Part shown: positions 1 to 4,909 of the stretch, one piece after another | Position numbering within the stretch: the first letter of the stretch is position 1 | Layout of the letters: the number at the start of each line of letters is the position of its first letter | Translations under genes and position numbers: made by a program | The notes under the pieces: model-generated | What the model saw: only the letters and a program-made list of their open reading frames with translations | Told to the model about the DNA's origin: nothing | Database searches by the model: none | From: Candidatus Cloacimonas sp. 4484_140 | Lineage (GTDB): Bacteria > Cloacimonadota > Cloacimonadia > JGIOTU-2 | DNA length: 7,088 nt | NCBI GenBank assembly: GCA_002049945.1 | Contig: MVCT01000058.1 | Span: 1 to 7,088 of the forward strand | Reading direction: 5' to 3'

Positions 1-189
1 TCTAACAATAAGAAAAATTGGTTTTTGGGGATTGCTCCAGCAGTTGACTTTTCTCTTCCATATTTAGAATTGATAAGTTTTAATATCGGTTATAGTGTTA
101 CATATCCAATCCTTGATCAAGGGCTCAATGAAAATTTAAAAGGGCTCAGATTGCTTCCTGAACTGGGTGTTTATATTAGATTGTATTAG
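1..189 (+). CDS. C-terminal end of an unrecognised, possibly outer-membrane beta-barrel protein (partial)
   Basis: An open frame enters at the window edge and runs 62 codons to a TAG stop. The visible tail alternates aromatic/aliphatic with polar residues in short runs separated by Gly, Pro and Asn turns, for example FSLPYLELISFNIGYSV and the final ELGVYIRLY. This suits beta-strands of a small outer-membrane barrel or porin-like protein. The last residue is Tyr with another Tyr at -5, partly matching the C-terminal signature of barrel proteins, although position -3 is Arg. No catalytic motif is visible and the family cannot be named from 62 residues. The coding frame itself is quite secure, because it has no stops and its codon use resembles the downstream genes. 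The product assignment is weak; another beta-rich secreted protein would look similar. It is separated from the fab cluster by 506 bases, so it is probably a different transcription unit. Confidence 0.55.
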   Translation, partial: SNNKKNWFLGIAPAVDFSLPYLELISFNIGYSVTYPILDQGLNENLKGLRLLPELGVYIRLY

Positions 190-202
190 AACGTTTCCAC
201 TC

Positions 203-263
203 TTTCCCAAGCCTTTAGGACGTGAAATTTTTTTATTTATTTCACTGTTCCCAGCTTGGGAAC
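203..263. repeat. REP-like cluster of nested palindromes
   Basis: A perfect 7-base inverted repeat, GTTCCCA (247-253) and TGGGAAC (257-263) with a 3-base loop, forms a compact hairpin. Its right half also matches an upstream TTCCCAAGC (204-212), the exact complement of GCTTGGGAA (254-262), giving an alternative 9-base long-range stem. Between them sits a third pair, GTGAAAT (222-228) and ATTTCAC (239-245), with a T-rich 10-base loop. Short dispersed palindromes built on GTTCCCA/TGGGAAC occur in many bacterial genomes as REP-type elements, some mobilised by RAYT transposases; assignment to that class is from memory of the pattern. There is no good T-run directly after the hairpin on either strand, so a rho-independent terminator is less likely, though the structure could still protect the 3' end of the upstream transcript. 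Confidence 0.5.
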
Positions 264-371
264 GCACCTTATCTATTTTTGCTAACGTCCTCTCTATCAA
301 CGCTTTTGGGAAAATTTAAAAATTGTTCGTTATCCGTATTCAGATCTCTCAACAATTTTATCATTGTTACA

Positions 372-487
372 CTGAGGTTACTTGTCTCGTAGTCATATCG
401 GGGCGTATCAGCCAGCTTATAGGCGGATGTGAATGTGGTGAAATAGGTAATGGGATACTAAGCTGGGGCTTGGTAACCAGAAGTTAA
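372..487. other. GC-richer block with nested inverted repeats; structured RNA or element remnant
   Basis: Two inverted repeats are nested: GGTTAC (376-381) with GTAACC (473-478) on the outside, and CCAGCTTA (412-419) with TAAGCTGG (459-466) inside. The enclosed loop (420-458) is purine-rich. Base composition is about 50% GC, while the flanking DNA just downstream is about 24%. A 54-codon frame starting TTG at 323 and ending TAA at 487 crosses the block, but it has no ribosome binding site I can see, no ATG, and ends in a Gly/Cys-rich tail I cannot assign. The block could be a small structured RNA on either strand, or a decayed mobile-element fragment. It matches none of the tRNA, tmRNA, SRP RNA, RNase P or 6S signatures I know. 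Confidence 0.35.
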
Positions 488-634
488 AAAACAGCAGCAA
501 AATGCATCATTATTTTATACGTGTTCAATATCAAAATTCTGTTTAAAAGATTAATTTTCATTCAATCTCTGAACCATCAAACGAGTAAACTCTATTAAAC
601 TTGACACAAAATTCCAGCCCGAAAATTTCGTTTA

Positions 635-665
635 TTCAATTAAAAATTAAAGATAGTTATATAAG
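635..665 (+). promoter_or_regulatory. Candidate promoter of the rpmF-fab operon
   Basis: The AT-rich DNA before rpmF contains TATAAG (660-665) as a possible -10 box, five of six bases from TATAAT, with a poor -35 TTCAAT (635-640) at a 19-base spacing. TATATA (658-663) with the same TTCAAT at 17 bases is an alternative reading. A perfect TATAAT (672-677) lies too close to the Shine-Dalgarno at 685 to leave a normal leader. A perfect TTGACA (601-606) has no acceptable -10 at 15-19 bases. A promoter somewhere in 600-684 is likely from position; the exact boxes are uncertain. Confidence 0.35.
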
Positions 666-673
666 TATATTTA
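648..673. promoter_or_regulatory. 26-base imperfect palindrome, candidate operator before rpmF
   Basis: Centred between 660 and 661, eleven of thirteen base pairs are symmetric; only 652/669 and 656/665 fail. The inner core TTATATAA (657-664) is perfect. It overlaps the best candidate -10 box and ends 12 bases before the GGAGGT ribosome binding site of rpmF. A dimeric repressor binding here would control the whole lipid operon, as FapR does for plsX-fab genes in Firmicutes or FadR/FabR-type proteins elsewhere. The sequence does not match the FapR consensus as I remember it. In such AT-rich DNA part of the symmetry could be chance. Confidence 0.3.
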
Positions 674-695
674 TAATTATTCTCGGAGGTATTCA

Positions 696-875
696 ATGGC
701 AGTGCCAAAGCAGAAAAGGTCGAAGTCCAAAGGTCGTAAACGAAGAACGCATTATAAAGCAACTGTAGAGCCGATGATTAAATGCAGCAATTGCGGAGAA
801 ACCATGCGTCCTCATTACGCATGCCCTCACTGTGGATTTTACAGAGGCAAAAAAGTTATAACCGTTTCAGAATAA
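696..875 (+). CDS. rpmF: Large ribosomal subunit protein bL32, zinc-binding form
   Basis: This 59-residue basic protein is a structural component of the 50S subunit. It opens MAVPKQKRSKSKGRKRRTHY, the typical L32 start: a VPKxKxSKSK-like segment followed by an Arg/Lys-rich stretch that lies in rRNA. The C-terminal half carries two CxxC pairs, Cys30/Cys33 and Cys43/Cys46, which form a zinc ribbon, so this is the C+ paralogue type rather than the zinc-free form. Length matches the family (about 56-60). The start is secured by GGAGGT at 685-690, five bases before ATG and the best Shine-Dalgarno in the upstream half of the window. It ends 5 bases before plsX. rpmF heading a plsX-fab operon is a widely conserved arrangement that ties ribosome and membrane synthesis together. 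The usual upstream DUF177 gene is not seen. Confidence 0.97.
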   Translation: MAVPKQKRSKSKGRKRRTHYKATVEPMIKCSNCGETMRPHYACPHCGFYRGKKVITVSE

Positions 876-880
876 ATTTT

Positions 881-1894
881 ATGAGAATTGCAGTTGATGC
901 ATTCGGAAGCGATAAAGCTCCATTCCCGGAAGTCGAAGGAGCAGTATCAGCGATCAATAATAAATGCTGTTCCAAGATTTTCCTGGTCGGGAAGGAAAAA
1001 ACTCTTACCAAAGCTCTGGATAAATATTATTATCCCAAACAAGCAATCAAAGTTATTGATGCTGCTGAGGTAATCGACCCTTCTGAAAAACCGGTAGCAG
1101 AGCTTCGAAAAAAAGCAGATTCATCATTGAGAAAAGCGCTGAATCTCGTTAAAGCAGGTCGGGCTGATGCTCTGGTAAGTGCTGGTTCTACAGGTGCGGT
1201 TATGGCTGCATCCCTGCTTTATTTTGGAAGGATAAAGGGAGTTCTAAGACCAGCTCTTGCAATCTCTCTTCCAACTATAAAAGAGCCGGAAATATTACTG
1301 GACGTCGGCGCAAATGTTGACTGTACTTCAGAAAATCTTGTGCAATTCGCAGAGATGGGAAGCATTTACTCAGCATACTTTCAAAAGAAAGAGCAACCCC
1401 GTGTTGCTCTTATCAATATTGGCGAAGAGAGCAAAAAGGGAAATGAAGTAACTGTTGAAGCACATGCTAAACTGCAGAATCTCAAATCCATAAATTTTAT
1501 CGGTAATATTGAGGGTAAAGATATTCTCAAAGGAACAGCAGACGTTATTATCTCAGATGGTTTTATCGGAAATATTATGCTGAAAACTGTCGAAGGTGTA
1601 GCGTTTTCTCTTTTCGAAATACTCAAGCATGAATTCGAGGACGACTGGATTGCAAAGATCGGTGCAATATTATCTTATCCTGCATACAGACATCTAAAGA
1701 AAAAATTGGATTACTCCGAATATGGGGGTGGGTTCTTGCTTGGTGTAAATGAAATTTCAATCATCGCTCATGGTCGCTCCAACGCAAAAGCAATCTCCAA
1801 TGCTATCAAATTTGCAAGTTTTTCTAAAAAATCAAAGTTTTTAAGTCACATTAAAGAATACTACCTGCAGAAAATGGTGAAAAGAGGTGAGTGA
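881..1894 (+). CDS. plsX: Phosphate acyltransferase PlsX
   Basis: PlsX makes acyl-phosphate from acyl-ACP and inorganic phosphate. PlsY then uses acyl-phosphate to acylate glycerol-3-phosphate, so this is the link from fatty acid to phospholipid synthesis; the enzyme is a peripheral membrane protein. The 337 residues match the family (about 330-355). Visible blocks are MRIAVDAFGSDKAP (1-14), LVSAGSTGAVMAAS (99-112), LLDVGANVDC (139-148), SDGFIGNIMLKTVEG (around 235-249) and LLGVNEISIIAHGRSN (around 296-311). The first block reads DAFGSD where most homologues have DAMGGD, a mild departure. The start at 881 is chosen because it begins exactly at the conserved N-terminus; the frame is open further upstream, but only as an overlap with rpmF. 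No Shine-Dalgarno is obvious before 881 and the gap to rpmF is only 5 bases, so translation is probably coupled. It overlaps fabH by 8 bases. Confidence 0.96.
   Translation: MRIAVDAFGSDKAPFPEVEGAVSAINNKCCSKIFLVGKEKTLTKALDKYYYPKQAIKVIDAAEVIDPSEKPVAELRKKADSSLRKALNLVKAGRADALVSAGSTGAVMAASLLYFGRIKGVLRPALAISLPTIKEPEILLDVGANVDCTSENLVQFAEMGSIYSAYFQKKEQPRVALINIGEESKKGNEVTVEAHAKLQNLKSINFIGNIEGKDILKGTADVIISDGFIGNIMLKTVEGVAFSLFEILKHEFEDDWIAKIGAILSYPAYRHLKKKLDYSEYGGGFLLGVNEISIIAHGRSNAKAISNAIKFASFSKKSKFLSHIKEYYLQKMVKRGE
1884..1890 (+). promoter_or_regulatory. Shine-Dalgarno-like GAGGTGA that bears on the fabH start
   Basis: The seven bases GAGGTGA fully match the complement of the usual 16S rRNA 3' end. 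They overlap the annotated GTG start of fabH (1887-1889) instead of preceding it, and would be ideally spaced for an in-frame ATC at 1896. A weaker GGTGA at 1876-1880 is properly spaced for the GTG. The placement leaves the true fabH start open. Confidence 0.4.
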
Positions 1895-2879
1895 TATCAG
1901 AGTTAAAATTGATGGGGTTGCTATGGCTGCTCCTGATAAAGTCCTTACAAATAAGGATTTAGAGAAAATTGTCGACACCTCTGACGAATGGATTCGCACA
2001 CGAACGGGGATGGTTGAACGCAGAATCTCTGATGAGCACACTGCAGCTTCTGATATTGTTCTCAAAGCTTGTGAAAAACTTTTTAAAAAATCTTCTCTAA
2101 GAACAAGGGATATAGATCTTATAATTGTTGCTACCGTAACTCCTGATCATGCGTTTCCATCTACAGCGTGCATATTACAAACCAAACTTGGAATTCCTCA
2201 TTGTCCTGCTTTTGATATTTCCGCAGGATGTACTGGATTTATTTATGCAATTACAATTGCAAAGCAGTTTATAGAGAATGGTGCAGCAACGAATGCGCTT
2301 GTAGTTGGAGTAGAATTACTTACAAAGATCACGAATTGGACTGACAGAAACACATGCGTACTTTTTGGCGACGGAGCCGGCGCTGCGTTGATTACTCAAG
2401 CACATAAAGGCGAAATATCGGAAATCATCGATACGTATATTTCTTCCGATGGACGCTATGGGGATCTACTCATTATGAGGGGTGGTGGCTCTCGCAATCC
2501 TACATCAAAAGAAACTGTTGAAAAAAATATGCACACTTTGTATATGGAAGGAAATAAGATATTCAAGATAGCAGTCAAATCCATGGGGGATGCGGCTGTA
2601 AAGATACTTGAAAGAAATGGATTCACAGGCGAAGATCTTGATTGGCTCATTCCTCATCAGGCAAATCTACGCATTATTGATGCCACTGCAAAGCGAATCC
2701 GTCTTCTTCCTCAGAAAGTTATTATAAATATTGAAAAATATGGCAATACATCCTCTGCCAGCATTCCACTTGCCTTTGCAGAAGCAATAGATGACGGACG
2801 TATTCGTCGCGGTGATCTTATTGTTCTCGATGCTTTTGGAGCTGGACTTACATGGGGAAGCGTGCTATTGAGGTATTAA
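1887..2879 (+). CDS. fabH: Beta-ketoacyl-ACP synthase III (KAS III)
   Basis: FabH starts each fatty acid chain by condensing an acyl-CoA primer, usually acetyl-CoA or a branched-chain acyl-CoA, with malonyl-ACP. The 330-residue thiolase-fold protein keeps the catalytic triad: Cys115 in DISAGCTGF, His257 in LIPHQANLRI and Asn287 in EKYGNTSSAS. The N-terminal DTSDEWIRTRTGMVERRI (31-48) is the characteristic CoA-binding segment, and GDGAGAALI follows at 171-179. The C-terminal DAFGAGLTWGSVLLRY is also typical. The only standard start codon between the preceding in-frame stop (1878) and the conserved domain is GTG at 1887, which overlaps plsX by 8 bases. An in-frame ATC at 1896 would give a protein aligning to E. 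coli FabH without extra residues and is better placed relative to GAGGTGA, but such starts are rare. Primer preference (straight or branched) cannot be read reliably here. The stop overlaps the fabD start as TAATG. Confidence 0.96.
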   Translation: MSDIRVKIDGVAMAAPDKVLTNKDLEKIVDTSDEWIRTRTGMVERRISDEHTAASDIVLKACEKLFKKSSLRTRDIDLIIVATVTPDHAFPSTACILQTKLGIPHCPAFDISAGCTGFIYAITIAKQFIENGAATNALVVGVELLTKITNWTDRNTCVLFGDGAGAALITQAHKGEISEIIDTYISSDGRYGDLLIMRGGGSRNPTSKETVEKNMHTLYMEGNKIFKIAVKSMGDAAVKILERNGFTGEDLDWLIPHQANLRIIDATAKRIRLLPQKVIINIEKYGNTSSASIPLAFAEAIDDGRIRRGDLIVLDAFGAGLTWGSVLLRY

Positions 2880-3817
2880 TGATCAAGAAGAATTTTGCTT
2901 TTGTTTTTCCCGGTCAAGGGGCTCAGTATGTTGGAATGGCTAAAGAATTCTACGAGCTTCCTGAATATAAACATTTTTTTGAAGAAGCGAACGAACGGAT
3001 AGGGTATGATCTTACAGATATAATGTTTGAAGGTCCTGAAGATGAGTTAAAAAAAACCCACAATACTCAGCCGGCAATTCTGCTTCATAGTGTGGTTGCC
3101 TATAATTATTTCAAAGATCACATTGACATTGTTCCTGCTTTTACTGCCGGGCACTCTTTAGGGGAATTTTCCGCACTCGTAACATCTGGCTCACTTGACT
3201 GGCTCGATGCATTATATCTGGTACATAAGCGCGGCGGTTTCATGATCGAAGCGAGCAGAGGTGTTCCTTTTAAAATGGCAGCTATCCTTGGGCTTGATGC
3301 AGAAATTATTATTGGTTTCTGTGAAAACAGCACTGGAGTTGTTGTTGCAGCAAACTTCAACACACCTGTTCAGACTGTGATCAGCGGAGAAAACAAAGCG
3401 GTAACTGAAGTGATGGATAAATGTATCGAAGCCGGTGCGAGACGAGTAGTTGAACTGGTTGTTGGCGGTGCATTTCATTCACCACTTATTCATAAATCAT
3501 TCGAGTGGCTCAACGAAGAAATGAAAAAATGCAATTTTTCAGATGCAATAATACCAGTTATTTCCAATTATGCGGCACAACCCGAAAAACATAAAATTGA
3601 AATAATTGACAATTTAGCACAGCAAATTATTTCTCCAGTTCAATGGGTGAGATCAGTTGAATATATGTGTGAAAATGGTATCGATACTTTTATTGAATTC
3701 GGTCCAGGACGTGTTGTGTCAGGTATGATCAAAGCTATAAATAAAGACACAAACAGATACACGATCAACACCCTCGAGGATGCAGAAAAAGTTATTACTG
3801 CATTCAAAAATATTTAG
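2879..3817 (+). CDS. fabD: Malonyl-CoA:ACP transacylase
   Basis: FabD moves malonyl from CoA to the phosphopantetheine arm of AcpP, supplying the two-carbon donor for FabH and FabF. The 312 residues match the family (E. coli 309). The oxyanion-hole loop FPGQGAQ (10-16) is present, as are the nucleophile Ser93 in GHSLGEFSA, the malonate-carboxylate-binding Arg118 in LVHKRGGFM, and the catalytic His200 in GAFHSPLI. The C-terminal FIEFGPGRVVSGM is typical. The frame stays open to an ATG at 2852 inside fabH. ATG 2879 is preferred because it has GAGG at 2870-2873 five bases upstream, starts directly at the conserved MIKKNFAFVFPGQG segment, and overlaps the fabH stop by one base (TAATG), a classic coupled junction. 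fabG follows after 9 bases. Confidence 0.97.
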   Translation: MIKKNFAFVFPGQGAQYVGMAKEFYELPEYKHFFEEANERIGYDLTDIMFEGPEDELKKTHNTQPAILLHSVVAYNYFKDHIDIVPAFTAGHSLGEFSALVTSGSLDWLDALYLVHKRGGFMIEASRGVPFKMAAILGLDAEIIIGFCENSTGVVVAANFNTPVQTVISGENKAVTEVMDKCIEAGARRVVELVVGGAFHSPLIHKSFEWLNEEMKKCNFSDAIIPVISNYAAQPEKHKIEIIDNLAQQIISPVQWVRSVEYMCENGIDTFIEFGPGRVVSGMIKAINKDTNRYTINTLEDAEKVITAFKNI

Positions 3818-3826
3818 GAAGAACGC

Positions 3827-4567
3827 GTGAATCGATTTGATGGAAAAGTTGCACTCATTACCGGTAGTGCTCGTGGCATCGGGAAGAGCATTGCACGTCT
3901 CTTTTCTGAACAAGGTGCACAGGTCGTGATAGCCGATATACTTCAAGAGGAAATCGATGCAACTGTGCATGAATTTACTTCCGAGGGTTTGAAAGCCGCC
4001 GGTTTTCAATGTAATATTACTTCTGAAGAAGAAGTCGAACGATTTATGAAAGATATCTATCAGCAATTCGGCTCAATAGATATTCTGGTAAATAATGCAG
4101 GTATTACCGCGGACAATCTGATTATTCGTATGAAAAAGAATGACTGGGACAAAGTTCTTAACGTAAATCTGACAGGCACCTTCATCTGTACACAAAAAGC
4201 TGCAAAATTTATGATGAAGCAACGTCATGGAAAAATAGTGAATGTGTCATCGATAATCGGTTTTGTCGGCAATGCGGGACAGGCAAACTATGCTGCAACA
4301 AAGGGTGGTATCATCGCTTTTACGAAATCTGTAGCTAAGGAGCTTGCATCCAGAAATATTAATGTGAATGCAGTAGCTCCCGGATTTATTCAAACAGCTA
4401 TGACAGATACTCTTCCTGAAGAGATTCAGCAAAAATATCTTGAAAATATTCCAATGAAACGCTTCGGTACACCGGAGGATGTAGGTAAGCTTGTGCTCTT
4501 CCTCAGTAGCGAAGATGCAGATTATATAACAGGTCAAACAATAATAATAGATGGTGGAATGATATAA
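3827..4567 (+). CDS. fabG: 3-oxoacyl-ACP reductase
   Basis: FabG is the NADPH-dependent short-chain dehydrogenase/reductase that reduces 3-ketoacyl-ACP to 3-hydroxyacyl-ACP in every elongation round. The 246 residues match the family (E. coli 244). The Rossmann dinucleotide loop TGSARGIG is at 12-19 and NNAG at 89-92. The active-site tetrad is complete: Asn114 (NVNLTG), Ser142 (VNVSSIIG), Tyr155 and Lys159 (NYAATKGG). The segment VAPGFIQTAMT and the C-terminal TGQTIIIDGGM are standard. SDR enzymes are many and diverse, but the position between fabD and acpP and the close match to E. coli FabG along its length make the assignment firm. The start is GTG at 3827, with AGGA at 3816-3819 seven bases upstream overlapping the fabD stop. 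FabZ and the enoyl reductase that would complete the cycle are not in this window. Confidence 0.97.
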   Translation: MNRFDGKVALITGSARGIGKSIARLFSEQGAQVVIADILQEEIDATVHEFTSEGLKAAGFQCNITSEEEVERFMKDIYQQFGSIDILVNNAGITADNLIIRMKKNDWDKVLNVNLTGTFICTQKAAKFMMKQRHGKIVNVSSIIGFVGNAGQANYAATKGGIIAFTKSVAKELASRNINVNAVAPGFIQTAMTDTLPEEIQQKYLENIPMKRFGTPEDVGKLVLFLSSEDADYITGQTIIIDGGMI

Positions 4568-4595
4568 AAGAAACCTTAAATTAAAGGAGAAAACA

Positions 4596-4838
4596 ATGGA
4601 CGAAAACATTAAAGAAAAAGTCAAAGGAATCATCGCAACACAATTGGGCGCGACTGAAAGTGAAATAACAGAAGAAGCACGCTTTATTGAAGATCTTGGT
4701 GCAGATTCTCTTGATACTGTCGAGTTAATAATGCAATTTGAAGAGGAATTCGATATTGAAATTCCAGATGAAGACGCAGAAAAGCTTACAACTGTGGGCA
4801 CTGCTATAGAATATCTCGACAAAAAATTAAACGAATAA
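4596..4838 (+). CDS. acpP: Acyl carrier protein
   Basis: AcpP carries growing acyl chains as thioesters on 4'-phosphopantetheine and is the common substrate of FabD, FabH, FabG, FabF and PlsX encoded around it. The 80-residue acidic helical protein has the modification site Ser38 within the DSL motif of FIEDLGADSLDTVELIM, followed by the acidic recognition helix and EEFDIEIPDEDAEKL. Length and charge fit the family exactly. The start is clear: AAAGGAG at 4583-4589 lies six bases before ATG, one of the strongest ribosome binding sites in the window, consistent with the high ACP level cells need. A 28-base gap separates it from fabG and a 71-base gap with a stable stem-loop separates it from fabF. 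These are the two largest gaps in the operon, and they hint that the acpP part of the message is handled separately. Confidence 0.98.
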   Translation: MDENIKEKVKGIIATQLGATESEITEEARFIEDLGADSLDTVELIMQFEEEFDIEIPDEDAEKLTTVGTAIEYLDKKLNE

Positions 4839-4844
4839 TCCATA

Positions 4845-4876
4845 ACCCCACATACTGGTAAAACGGTGTGTGGGGT
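4845..4876 (+). promoter_or_regulatory. Strong intercistronic stem-loop between acpP and fabF
   Basis: Bases 4845-4857 pair with 4864-4876 in a 13-bp stem (eleven Watson-Crick pairs plus two G-U wobbles in RNA) around a six-base loop GTAAAA. The outer end is ACCCC/GGGGT, making it very stable. It begins 6 bases after the acpP stop and ends 17 bases before the AAAGGA of fabF. No T-run follows, so it is not a standard intrinsic terminator. A 3' stabiliser or processing site that raises acpP message relative to fabF is a reasonable reading; the downstream enzyme RNase III (rnc) cuts such stems in other bacteria, though this stem is short for that. Confidence 0.55.
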
Positions 4877-4909
4877 GCATTCCATCTATTTCAGAAAGGA
4901 CACTATTCC

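Larger units (their letters stand above)
190..695. other. 506-base intergenic stretch without a convincing gene
   Basis: No ATG-started frame of useful length lies here on either strand. Three parts can be told apart. Positions 190-264 contain overlapping inverted repeats of the TTCCCAAGC/GCTTGGGAA type. About 372-487 is GC-richer (40 of 80 bases G or C in 401-480, against 19 of 80 in 501-580) and carries two nested inverted repeats. Positions 500-695 are very AT-rich and hold the likely promoter of the rpmF-fab operon. In many Gram-negatives the gene before rpmF encodes a DUF177/YceD protein; nothing like it is seen here. Confidence 0.75.

Noticed and set aside
247..280. Hairpin 247-263 as a rho-independent terminator of the upstream gene
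   Set aside because: The following T-run (276-280) is about 12 bases too far from the stem and the stem is short; a REP-like palindrome explains it better.
601..606. Perfect TTGACA as the -35 of the operon promoter
   Set aside because: No acceptable -10 box occurs 15-19 bases downstream; the best option there, AAATTT, matches two of six positions.
782..880. N-terminal extension of plsX to an ATG inside rpmF
   Set aside because: The 33 extra residues are out-of-frame translation of rpmF with no PlsX similarity; conserved PlsX sequence begins exactly at 881.
2852..2878. Upstream ATG for fabD inside fabH
   Set aside because: No ribosome binding site fits it, while ATG 2879 has GAGG at the right distance, a TAATG junction and starts at the conserved N-terminus.
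4574..4587. CCTT/AAGG mini-hairpin that could hide the acpP ribosome binding site
   Set aside because: Only four pairs form in AT-rich RNA, too weak to matter, and acpP is expected to be highly translated.
4247..4885. 212-codon antisense open frame on the minus strand across fabG, acpP and the gap
   Set aside because: It is a shadow of two clear + strand genes; its Cys/Ser/Ile-rich translation resembles no family.
4868..4909. Upstream ATG for fabF within the intergenic stem-loop
   Set aside because: It lies in the stem-loop and the 14 extra residues are not part of the family; 4910 has a Shine-Dalgarno and gives exactly the E. coli length and catalytic numbering.
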